A DNA stretch of 64,000 nucleotides from Paragorgia papillata (taxonomy: Eukaryota; Cnidaria; Anthozoa; Scleralcyonacea; Coralliidae). A program made the position numbers and the translations under genes. Shown piece by piece: positions 47,936-59,500 of this stretch. The stretch is taken from assembly GCA_035771165.1 (NCBI GenBank), contig JAWNZC010000265.1:3064001-3128000 (forward strand), given 5' to 3'. How positions within the stretch are numbered: the first letter of the stretch is position 1; each line of letters starts with the position of its first letter. The notes under the pieces are model-generated. The model searched no databases and was not told the origin of the DNA. It worked only from the letters and a program-made list of their open reading frames with translations.

Positions 47936-48711
47936 ATTACATTATCGCCATGAAAACTTTCAAAGAATTAATAGACATGTTTTTACTTTTACAAATTATT
48001 ATGCATGGTTCAACATTTCATGTCTTAATCTTTTTTTTAATTGCGTTCACTTTTTCCTGTCCAAATTGGCTAACGCCTGACAATTTTACTCAAACTCTCG
48101 CAAAGGAAAATCTAAAATTCGTATTCTAAATTTAATTTGACTGAACATATTTAATTTTTTATTAATTGAAATGACATAATTTAATTGTTACACATCCTTA
48201 ACAACAAACAAAAAGATTGGAATTTTGTTTTCAAAAGCGATAACTTCTACAGTATTATTGCATGATTACAGTATTAGTGTGAAACTGCTTCAAAGACGTG
48301 TGTATTTTGAAGTATTTCTATGAAAGATGAAACTGTTTTGCGAGTGTTTAAACAAATATCAACATTTTTTTTTGCAAAACGTAGCAGTGAAATTCCGCAA
48401 GAATCTATATATTATTTAAGATACGTTTTTTCCACAAATCAGTATTTGATGTCAAGCCTGCGTTTTGCAAGTGGGAAACTTATTTTGTGCAAGTGTGTCT
48501 GAACACTTGGCTATACTAGTTTTATTTTTTTCAAATTTCAAGAATTATCTTTTCAAAAATAATTTATGTGAATGCATACGCTCAAGCTGTTTTTCCAAGA
48601 ATTTTTTAGTGCATCGTGTATACTGTCAGAGTAGTTGCTACCTGTTTCCAAATCTTGATATTTTCATCAAAATCTGTCATTATTCTCAATATATGTCGAG
48701 TTGTTGACTCA

Positions 48712-48905
48712 TAGATAATGGAAGGAGAACTGGATAGGAAACTTAAAACGATGTTACGAAACCGGAAACGATGTTTGCACAACTTGCTATGGTAATTATA
48801 CACTTATAAGGGGCTAATGCACCTGACGGGTGGTCCCACATTACCATAGCAATTCCGGTTTCGTAACATATTTTAAGTTTCCTATCCAGTTCCCCTTCCA
48901 TTATA
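48712..48905. repeat. Foldback element
   Basis: ATAATGGAAGGAGAACTGGA and TCCAGTTCCCCTTCCATTAT, with CGATGTTACGAAACCGG and CCGGTTTCGTAACAT inside. Confidence 0.7.
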
Positions 48906-49864
48906 TATAGTTGACTTCAAAACAGAAAGTTACAATATGTTTTTGTACATGAGCAGTATAAACAAAAGCCTCAAAATCTGAGACATTCACCAGGGCCTCC
49001 GATTTCTAGTCAGTTTACCGAGAAGGTCCTGGGAACGAGGATATGATGAGCATAATTGGGAATAAGAGCTTGTGAGCATGCGTATTCACTAATATTTAGT
49101 TGTTTAGTTTTATTATAAGTTAATATAGTGAGTTGAGAGAAAAGACCAATTTGGCTTTGCTTTATGCCTTTCATTTTGTGTGAAAACTAACCTACACTTC
49201 ATGAGAAATAATTGCATGGCCAATATTGGAATCACACAACCGTATTATGTGTTATAAAAACATTTGTGTCACAATCACTTGGAACAATGTTAGCTCGTTT
49301 CTTGGCCAGTTTTTTAGATGTTAGCCAGCTGTGGTTTTGTCTTCTCAATTGATTATAATTACTTCAAATTAATATTTAGTTTCAGTTTAATCTCGCATTC
49401 CGAAATATCGTCCTGGCATTCTTGCTAAATGGTCGTTCTTCGTTCCATTTTGGTTCTGAAATGCCTAAGCGATGTTTCCTCTAGTTTAGAGAACCTTTTA
49501 AAAATATTTAAGAATGAAACCAAAAATTTTCCAGAAGTTTATCACTTCGAAATTTAATACAGATTATCACGCTGGTTTGGAAAATAATTTGCCTTAGATA
49601 ACACCCCTGCCAACCATTGTGCGCATGCGTGGACTCAATGATTATAAATAAAAAAGGGCGGGAAATTATTACGTTTTGTTTGAAGATTACGTTTAAATAC
49701 AAGTAATTTTTAAACCCCCTTTCTGAAAGAGATAAATCTTGCTAAGGGCCCGTTTATACGTGCGAGTTTTGATGCGATAAATATCTCCAACTTCTGATTT
49801 AGATGCATGTTAAGTAGAAAAAACAGTCCGCGGATTGTACCGGGGTATGTTTATGATATTTATG

Positions 49865-50140
49865 GGGTGTTGATGGCACAGTAGTTAGTGCACGTGCCTT
49901 TCACCTCTGCGAGCCGGGTTCGATTCCTGCACGGTGCAGTGATCTGATTAAAAAAATTCACCTTGGCCGCATGTGAGAAGAGTGCTTCCAGTTTGACTCT
50001 ACCAAACACCACAGGTTTCCTCCTGGTACTCCGGTTTCCTCCCGTAGTAATACTGGACCAATGAGGGTGGGTCCTTACTGGACCTCTGAGGCTAACAGTT
50101 TAGATATAACTGATAGAGTTATCCAGTAGAAATAAGTTTA
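49865..50140 (+). mobile_element. tRNA-derived SINE
   Basis: A box TGGCACAGTAGTTAGTGCAC and B box GGTTCGATTCC at 49917-49927 mark a tRNA-type Pol III head. The body has TACTCCGGTTTCCTCCCG, shared with the 5S-headed SINEs here. It is embedded in a foldback element (49745-50268, ends GGCCCGTTTATACGTGCGAG and complement). Confidence 0.75.
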
Positions 50141-50727
50141 GTTTAGTTTACCGTGGTCTCATCTTTCTCACTTTTCTGCTCGTTCGTAATTGCTTAACAT
50201 GCATCTAAACCAGAAATTGGCGATATTTATCGCTTCAAGAATTGCACGTGTAAACGGGCTTTAAGGTTTTTCTCTGTAATTGATGTTGCCACGTACAGTT
50301 TTCCGACATTTCTTGTAGTGCCGTACCTCTGTAAGTTCACGCATGCGTAAACGTTTACCAGGGGTGTTGTCCTACATGGGGCTTGCTGGTTTTTTTTCTG
50401 AAACTTCAAAATGCAAAACTTCTGCAGAATTTCTTTTTCACGGCAGCTGTGATGTGTCTAGTTATATATATATATAAATGTATGCTGTACCGAATTTTTA
50501 TTATCTGTACGTATAATCATGATTGGGCAACATATACACACGCCCTTTGTAATGTAGTCCAGCGGTTCACTTGCAAGGTGAATGGATATCGATCATTGCC
50601 TGAATACTGTTATTGCGTTCAATGCAATCAGTGTTGACGGCTATATCGGTCATTTACCACCGCTGTATACATCAATCGCAGTCACTAGTGTTCGTAATTG
50701 GTCCTCAAACATTTTAATAATCATTTA

Positions 50728-51215
50728 TACGATGACGTACGATAGCATTGGGTCACTACAACTACCAGAATGCTTTGCCAGTATTCTCCAATCTCAACAG
50801 TATCCTACACGCGTAAAAATGCCCGCGTTGTTCCACACCTGCAAGCAAGTTGTTGCAAGGCTGTTCCAACAAGCTGTCACCAGGATGCATTTACACTGCT
50901 TGTTCCCAGTTTGTTGACAAGTCTAACAGATTGTTGGCAACCAGTAATAAGGTCGATGACTCCAATGGACTTGTGACAAGTTGTTCCAACAACTCGTCAC
51001 GGCTCTGTACTTAACAAGTTGCTACAAGCTTTACAACAAGAAGCTTGTATTGGCTTGATAAAATTACAACTTGTTAACAGGCAAGCTGCAATGTTTCGAA
51101 CACATCCTATTAACAAGCTGCGAGACTTTTACGCGTGTAGTGCTAAAAATAGAATTTACTGGCAAAGCATTCTGGTAGTTGTAGTCATCTACGTCATCGT
51201 GCAAATGGCTTACTT
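50728..51215. mobile_element. Foldback carrying a second ACGCGTAAAAA element
   Basis: Outer arms CGATGACGTACGATAGC / ACTACCAGAATGCTTTGCCA and TGGCAAAGCATTCTGGTAGT; inner element 50808-51140 with CACGCGTAAAAATG and GACTTTTACGCGTGT. The outer arms are the family of 40725-41110. Confidence 0.65.
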
Positions 51216-51589
51216 ATAACGAACACAAAGTAACACATTCGGCTTACAGTAAAGACAAATTTTTTTATCATAAACATGGTTCGTATGGAGTACATTTTTA
51301 ACTGATTTCTCCAGTATAAAAAAAGGAAAATGCATTCCCGAATAAAATTTAAATGTAATGTAATGTAATGTAATGTAATGTAAAACACAATTTTAATAAT
51401 AAATTATCGGGTTAACTGAGTGATTTTCAGAATAGATTGAGTCTGAACATGACTTAATTAACGTAAAAATCTACTATTAAAATTGTTCCATTGACGTTTG
51501 ATTATTTTCATTACAGTTTATTTGGGATTACATTCGTTTTGTCGTTAATTGAGAAAAATGTTTAAAATTTCAAACCTAAATCTAAACAG

Positions 51590-51773
51590 GAAGCTCAGAG
51601 AGTTGTGTCTAAAAACGACTTCAGTGAAACATCCAGAGACTGAAGTTTTAAGATTTCAAGTTTTGGAAATTTTGATTTTTAGACGAAAGTTTGAATTACC
51701 AGTTTGGTGTCTTCATGCAACCTATGAAATTATATTAACGTGCATTGAGGTCCAATACGTTCTAGTGACATGA
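51590..51773 (+). CDS. Candidate terminal exon of the fusion gene
   Basis: Acceptor CTAAACAG|G. Joined in phase 2 to the donor at 45443 it stays open for 60 codons (KLRELCLKTTSVKHPETEVL...) to TGA at 51773, giving a 1114-residue protein. If the upstream donor is really phase 0, the same exon reads EAQRVVSKNDFSETSRD and stops. No homology is recognised; an acceptor near 51514 is a rival. Confidence 0.3.
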
Positions 51774-52881
51774 TTATTTTTAGAATAATTATATTTTTCC
51801 TACAAAATTTGATCCAATAATTTCCGTTCTATATTTATTATCTGTATTTTTGAAAAGGCAGTTGATACCACGCTGGCGATGGTGCGTGGTTGAATCATTC
51901 GACCTACGGCTCGGTTTCCAGTCGGTATGACTTCGGAGAAACCGAGTGTACACTGGACCCAGCGTTGCCATGGTATCACCATCCTTCTTCATTAAAATAG
52001 TTAGACTCTGTGATTTTGTAGCCTAGACTTTTCAACTTGTAATTATAGTATCAAATAATTTGTCTATTTAAACTGTGTTAGTGTAATTTAGTAGTCTCTG
52101 TGTATTTAATCAATCATAAAATCTACAGAAATACAATAATTTAGAAATCATTTTCAGAGAATTTTCACAATCTTTTTGTTTCCGCAGTTAATAATAGCCC
52201 AACTTATTAGCTCGGTTTTCGCTCCAGCAAGGCAGGAGATTAGGGGGGTTGTCTGTATTCGCAGGCCAGGTTTTCGCTGGAATTCATAATTCATAAATTT
52301 AATTACCGTGGTCAATACACTTAGCTATGGTAATAGCACAATTCTCGCAGAAACAGACGAGCAGCGAGAATGCGTCAGCTAATTTACAGGTACGCTAATC
52401 AAGTAACTCCGACTGCCATTGGTTCATTTATGGTCACGTGATATAATATTGGATAAATCCCGCTCTGGCAATGTCATGGGAAACATTAAAACTATAGAAA
52501 ACAAAACTGTTTCCCTCGGGATCAGATTAGAAGTGTACATTGTCTCAACGAACAATGCAACGTCCGGTTAACTGGGATCACGCGGTTGATTAGGATCTCA
52601 CTGTGGATTTGAAACTCGCATAAACTAAATGTACAAAGAAGAATTGGTTTATGTTAGGTGTAGACAAATCTAAACGTTAATTCAAATCTCCTTTTGCGGC
52701 CGAGGAAAGAATTTCGTGACACGAGTCAGCCCGGCCCAGTCCTTTAGGGTATAACTGATTTCGAGCGTGTTTTCCTCGTGAATTATTAATGATTTGAGAT
52801 ATTTTAATAAGCAGAAATAGACCTCTTTTTGACCTCTTTTATAATGACAATATTGTTTCACCAACAACATTAATGGCTCGG

Positions 52882-53010
52882 TGGTTAGAGCGTGTGTGTA
52901 GTATTCGGAAGGTTGTGGGTGCGCGTCCTGTTTGAAGCTCAGTGTTTAGAGCGTGTGTGTAGTATTCGGAAGGTTGTGGGTGCGCGTCCTGTTTGAAGCT
53001 CAGTGTTTTA
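52882..53010 (+). mobile_element. tRNA-like SINE remnant, 61-bp tandem duplication
   Basis: Starts near GGCTCGGTGGTTAGAGCG (A-box like, 52876). The unit TAGAGCGTGTGTGTAGTATT...GCGCGTCCTG occurs twice in tandem. The B box is degenerate (GTGGGTGCGCGTCC), so it is not a functional tRNA gene. Confidence 0.5.
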
Positions 53011-53590
53011 TAAACTTACTTACGACAGCTTGTACAGAAACAAACAAACTGAAACTTTAACATTGTCGTTTTACCCACACTGACCTAGACATCAATTTCT
53101 TCCTGATTCCTCCAATGCGATGAATTATGAATTATCTTTAACTTTTTTCAACGCATTTTCAAAATAAGCGACAATCCCGACATTTTTACAATGCGTTTAT
53201 TATACAAGTAAGCTCGTTTAAAACACGCAAAATTTAATTTTCCCGACACCCCAAAAACCTAAATTTAAGTACAATTAATTACAATACGTTAGATAACGCA
53301 AATATTAGATAATGCAAATATTAGATAACGACTTTAATTCTTGTAAAAATAACATTGATCTATCACTAATTGACCCGCACATCTTGTTTTTCAGCCAACA
53401 ATGAATTAAAAATATTTAGCAATAATGTTGCAGTTCTAATTACAGTTCTAATTAATAGCAATTCTAATTACAACCGCTTTTAAAATCGTTGCCGACACCA
53501 ATGTACATTATAGAGTATTAGGAAAAATGCCGTAGCATTCCTCAAATTGATAAATATTAAAATCACAAACTGTGCAATTTAAAAAATACG

Positions 53591-56500
53591 TTATCTGAAT
53601 CTTGAATGGGTAGAAAAACGACGAACTTTGTAAGCATTGCCTCGTAGATAACCATGACCATGACCATCGTAATAGCTTGCAGAAGACCAATCTTTCATTT
53701 GGTTCACAGATTGCTTCACTTCAGAATATGTTTGCGATGTTCTTTTGTTATACAAAGGAAGAACTTCACTTGCTTCGCCTGAAAGTGCCTGAAATATGAT
53801 AAACAAAACAAAAAAAATCAAGCCTACCTTGCCAAAACCTCCTCAAGCAACCTTCAATTACCTGCTTTAAGTCGAGTAACATCGTAATCTGACAGCGGTT
53901 GCAATGGAAATTGATTTTAGTCATTAAACCCTAGTTAACAGTGATCTACTCGCAAGGCTAGGATTTTAGAATTCGATTCCTGAATTCAGGTTAGACTTAC
54001 AATAATAACATATCCGCAAAAACGTGGAGAGAATTATATTAAGTTAATATTTAATTTTCCAACACTGATGTACTTTGTGAGTTCTGATTGGATAATTTGC
54101 ACCACGTGATACCCCGTTATAACACATGGAAATTAATGCACGGTTGCCAAATTTTTGAAATTGTGAAGCTACACCGAGGGATACAAAAGATTAAACAGCT
54201 TGGAATATTACAATTTCTTGAGGTAAACTAGTATTTTAGATGTTTCTATAGGAAACTCGTTCTTAAGGGAGGAAATTTAGGCAAAGATACCTTGTAAATG
54301 TTCAGATTGTCACTCGTTTCGCAAGCGTAAATTTCATATCCTGCAGTGTACTGTATACTCAAATTGAATATTAAAATGTTTAAAGCTCTCTTTGTTTGTG
54401 TTTTATCGGGATTTACACCCACTTGTCCACTAACAACGAACTCGAAATTAAATACTGCACTTGGCTTCGCCTCGAGCCGTATTTAATTTCGAGTTCGTTG
54501 TTAGTGAACTCGTGGATGTAAATCCCGGTAACACACTCACGCAAGAGCTTTAAAGTTTAATCCTTAAATAGAGTATATCATTAACACTAACACTTGGAGA
54601 ATATATAATCAAAACTAACAAAAAAGAGTGGAAAAGAAGATAATTACCTTAATATATATCAATGCATCCGTTCCGTATCCTTCCATTGAAAACAACTGCA
54701 AGTCACCTCCAAAATATTTGGCATATAATCTTGATAAAGGCAACCCGTAGCCATAACCTGCCTAAAGTAATTAAAATGGAGTGGATATTAATGATAAATT
54801 AATGAATATTCAATTGAGAATATAGTAGTTCGTTTTCAATCCAAGAAAAAAAACCACCTTTGCATTATCTTGACCGTAAAATGTACCAAAAAAGGATCAA
54901 ATATAGGAAATTGAGAAGAAAACGAAATAGAATAGAAAACGAAAATTCATTTCATACTATTTTACCGCCGTGTGTTGGGAAGTTCCGAAGTTCATTCAGG
55001 TTTGGAGCTTCCCAACGAACTTCGCAACACACGGCGGTAAAGTAGTATGAAATCAACAGTACATGTATATCGAGTTATTTCGTTTCTGCCTATGGTAGTT
55101 TAGAGCAGCCTTGAGTTGGCGACGTAGAAATAATAGACCAGACCATAGAAATAATAACATGGTATATTATTTCTATGGTATGTATGTAAATCTTTATTTC
55201 AAGGAAACACGCTAGGGCGTGTCTGTACAATATAGATATATATATATAGGTTAGTGACCTAAGATTGCCTGGATACATAATAAGTATGAAATAAAAAAAC
55301 TCAATAAAAATAATGGCAAGATGGTATCAAATCGTGTATTTATACGTCTTAATTTGATTAATAAATGTTTAGCTAATTTTAATTCAAATTCTGCTTTCAT
55401 TACGAAAAATAATGAATATTCTTACCAACGGAGCAACGTTTCCAGTTGCAACAGGTTGTGGAGCTGTCGTATAATGATACAAGAAAAGTTTCTCAAGTTC
55501 ACTTTTAGGAATTCCACCACCGTGATCGGAAATCTTGAATGAAATGATGGAAATACATTCAAATAATTATGATTCAGAGCAGGGAAAACATTGCATATGA
55601 AAGCGTAAAAACGTGTATTGCATGGTTTCACTGCATATCTAAATATTCTTGTTTTGACACAAAATAATGATAAAAGAATATATATGTTAAACTATCATTA
55701 ATAATTCATGACGAAAATTCAAAAGAAATGAATGTTTAAACAGTTGTTGTAAATCGGATACAGCATTGATTAATAAAACATCAATGCTGTATCAGATATA
55801 CAGCAAACTAATTAGGGCCCATTGGCTCAAATTGAGCTTTTTTCTTGTTTAAATAATTTGTTTTTGCCTTTTCTACGCCTACTAAACAAAGTATTCATGA
55901 TATACAAACTCATCGTAGCTTAAGTAAGTAAATCCCATACATGCAGTTCGGCCACTCATATTGTATCTGTTACATAAATGATAAAGACGATATCTCTTTT
56001 TAACTTTGCCGCAAGTGAGTAATTTGCAAACAAACAAAATAAATATACAATAAACTCAAACATTATGGCAGGGAAACTGCAACAACGTAGGCCATTTACT
56101 GAGAGGCCAGTTGTAACGAAATAGACCTTAAAATAGACACCCCCCAAAAAACCCCACAAAAAAACAAACAAAAACAACAACAAAACAAACAAACATTTGA
56201 GTATATACATAAGTTTTCTATATTTTACTTTTATCGTAAGATCTTCTTTTCCTCTTGTAATTAAGACATTTACTTCAGGTAGATTATCATCGCCATTATT
56301 TTCAACAACAGCTCTCGCAGAGTTCTATAAGACATCACAAAACAAATCAAGAATACTGTTTATTTAGCGCACATTATTTACCCCCACTATTTTTATGTGC
56401 TGTAATTATTCGAATGACCCCCGGTTTCGTTTTCGCACCTCACGGGAGAGACGGTGTTTAGTTTTTGACAAAAAAAACCCACATCTGAGTCGATACAACA

Positions 56501-59500
56501 ATTTAGCTGATGTGATTGATTTGTTTAGATATATGTTTACAATACTGTAAATCATAATAATCAGACATTGCGGCCAAATGCGGTGCATCGCATAAACTGG
56601 ACTGAGTAACATTTCTAATATTAGAGTAGAATTTCTATAATTCAGAGCATTGCACTAGAATCGCAAGGTCGTGGGTTCAATTCCTGCTGGAAGGCCTGTG
56701 TAGTTGCATTTTTCGCAACTGGTCCCGGTTTGGTCTTAAAATGTATATATTCTACACTCGAATTTTCCTTCACCAAAAATCCCTAGAACATGCTATGTAA
56801 TCGAGTGAAATGCCCAATATTACTTGTAACATTTCTATAGTTTATTCTCTAGTACCTTGAGCAGTTCGAAAACCATGTGATAAAGATGAGATGGAACGTA
56901 AGTCGTTCTAATTGGCGTGTGTTGGTTGTCCTCTTTTGCTACAGTAAAACCAAAAAAACAAAAAATCACCTAAACGTTTTTCATAGCATATATAAAAAGA
57001 ATAAATAACAAAAACTAAAGTTAACGTTTCAGCAGGGCCCAGTTGTTCAACAGACAATTAGCGCTAATCCTGGGTTAAAATTTAATCGGCTGTTTATATT
57101 TATTTTTATCGGCTGTTTATTTTGGTATGTTCGGTTTGATAACTTAAGTTCAAACTTCCTAGGGCAAGTTTGTACGATGTCTGAACTGAAAACTCCGAAC
57201 ATCTTTGCCTGCATCTTCATTATTTCCTTCACAAAATTTCCGCTTATCCTGGCCCCTGGATTACAAAAATTATAGTCTGCTGTATTGTACTTAAAGGTTT
57301 CAGTGAATTTGAAAATACAGTATAATGAAATCTGAAACAGAATAACTAAAACCTTTGAAAAACTTTATCCTTGGTTATCTAGGTTTTAAATTACTTTTTT
57401 GTACCTACCATTAAATTCTTCAATTGTTACGTCTGGCGAACTAAGATAAACTTGTTCACATAAAAACCGTGCATTGGATGCAGCATCTAAAATACAGAAA
57501 CGCAATGTCCTATTATACTTATCTACTAAACGGGTGAAACCTGAAGTAGCAACACAAAATGTTTGACGTTAGCATGAGTGGGGGCCCAACTTCCAAGCGA
57601 GAAAACAGCCGCCACTGACGGGAACATTTATTCTCTAATATGTCTACGAAGCTATTGGAAATATTCGAATCTAAAAAAACATATTAACTTTATCTCTAAT
57701 GTTTTGGTGCGTCGTTGCAATCGTGGCAATATTTTATTTGAGGATCACTTTTACAGCAAAAATGTACACATACATGTATATTTATTTAAAACTTCAGTTA
57801 CTATGAACACTTGATTACTAAAAACTGCATATACTGGAGTATTATTAAAATACTCATTAATAATTCATAAATAAAAGACAAAAGAAATGGGTCCTAATTA
57901 GTATGCTGTAAATCGGATACAACATCGTCCTAATTTGCATAAACGTTTCCTTCAATTTCAGTACTCAACTGAAATGGCTTGAATCTCCAAAATAGTTGCG
58001 GTAAACACGATTATTTAGATGCAGTTATTCCATACAAATATTCCATGCAGTTCGGCCGCTCATAGTGTATCTATTACTTATAAAGCTTACCAAGAACAAC
58101 AGAAGCAATGCTACAGTCTTCGTCAAAACAACCAATCCAATTAGTGGTTGATGTGGTTGCATCATGGTCAAAAATTAACACTGAAAGTAAAAAAATAATT
58201 TTGGCGGGCTGCATGCTTAACAAATGTGGTAAATGAAAACAATTTGACAATTTCTGAAGATATTAGCGTCAGGAATTATTTCTATCTTTAAATATAGTTC
58301 AATTTTGTTCAGTATTGACCACGTTTTAATGCACGTGGCCCACCAAATGATGCGCGCGCAACATTGTGCAACTGGCCTATAGCAAGTTTAGTATTTTAGG
58401 GAACTTACAATGCTGGGTGATCAGAGTTCTGATTCCAATCCGATTCATATAAAATCGATCTAAATAATAAAATACATTCTCAAACTCATCAATAACTTAT
58501 TAACCAAAAACATAAGAAATTAATGTTATATAATATTAGCCCAGGGCAATTAACTTGACTTATGCGTAGTTACCTCGGCTTCGGTTATTAACCTATACAT
58601 ACAATGTACGTCTGTACCTTACCTAAAAAGTACTGTATTGATGGATGTAAAGCATCTTTTCCATGACTTTCTTTAAGTTCTATGATTCCCTTATAATATA
58701 TAATGTTTAACAAACATTTAATTAACATCCTTCAAAACATGACATCACTTACAGAAGAAAAAAGTTCTTGAATGAAATCAATCAAGTTATTTTTCAGTAC
58801 CTGTGCCATTGTTTCGACAACTGTGTCATGACGAGAACGTATTTTCTTTAAAGCACTAGCAAATCTTTACAATAACAAAAGAAATTTTGAAACAATGCAT
58901 GTCATTATGTTGCGATATGTATAATCAAGATACACTATAAATAAATAGTAAGCTTATCACTTTACTTGAAAATCTAAGCATCAGATCTGACTTGAATAAA
59001 CAATGCTTAAAGATAAATAGGTTCTAATGAAATCTTGCAGTTACGCTACAGTATGTTGTATTCCGCTACGCTATAAGATGTTCTGCTACGTTGTATGTTA
59101 TAACTAAGATGTTGCGCGCTACGTTATAAGAGGTTATTCTACCTTGTAAGACGTGCGCTATGTTATAAGACGTTGCGCTGCGTTGCAAGACGTTACGCTA
59201 TGTTATAAGACATTGCGCTACGTTATTTAACAGTTATACCATGAGCTCGAATTGTATATGAGCTCATAGCCAACGAGGCGCTTCGCAGAGTTGGCTATTA
59301 GTTCGTATATACAACGAGAGCGAATGGTATAACTGTTTTATTATATAGCCAAGCACTGTACAAGAGACAAAATTACAGCGAAATGTTTGAAACAACAAAC
59401 TTCCGGCATACGCAACTAATACTTCCGCCATGCGTAATGATGCATTCACATAGAGTTTCTTGCTGAGCTGTTCGGTAAACAGCTTTGAAATGTTGTATAA

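Larger units (their letters stand above)
45444..53590. other. Region between fusion gene and PDK: mostly repeats
   Basis: No secure gene. It contains foldbacks (46190-46405, 47370-47505, 47620-47935, 48712-48905, 49745-50268, 50728-51215, 51850-51990), a minisatellite, tRNA-derived SINEs (49865-50140, 52882-53010) and one possible terminal exon (51590-51773). No HMG box, FYRN or MH2 signature was noticed. Confidence 0.6.

Noticed and set aside
47489..48129. Several open frames of 102-165 codons on both strands
   Set aside because: All run over the 16-bp minisatellite; six overlapping frames cannot all be genes and none has a recognisable domain.
52876..52935. Possible tRNA gene
   Set aside because: An A-box-like start is present, but the B box is degenerate and no cloverleaf with paired acceptor stem can be drawn; better seen as a SINE remnant.
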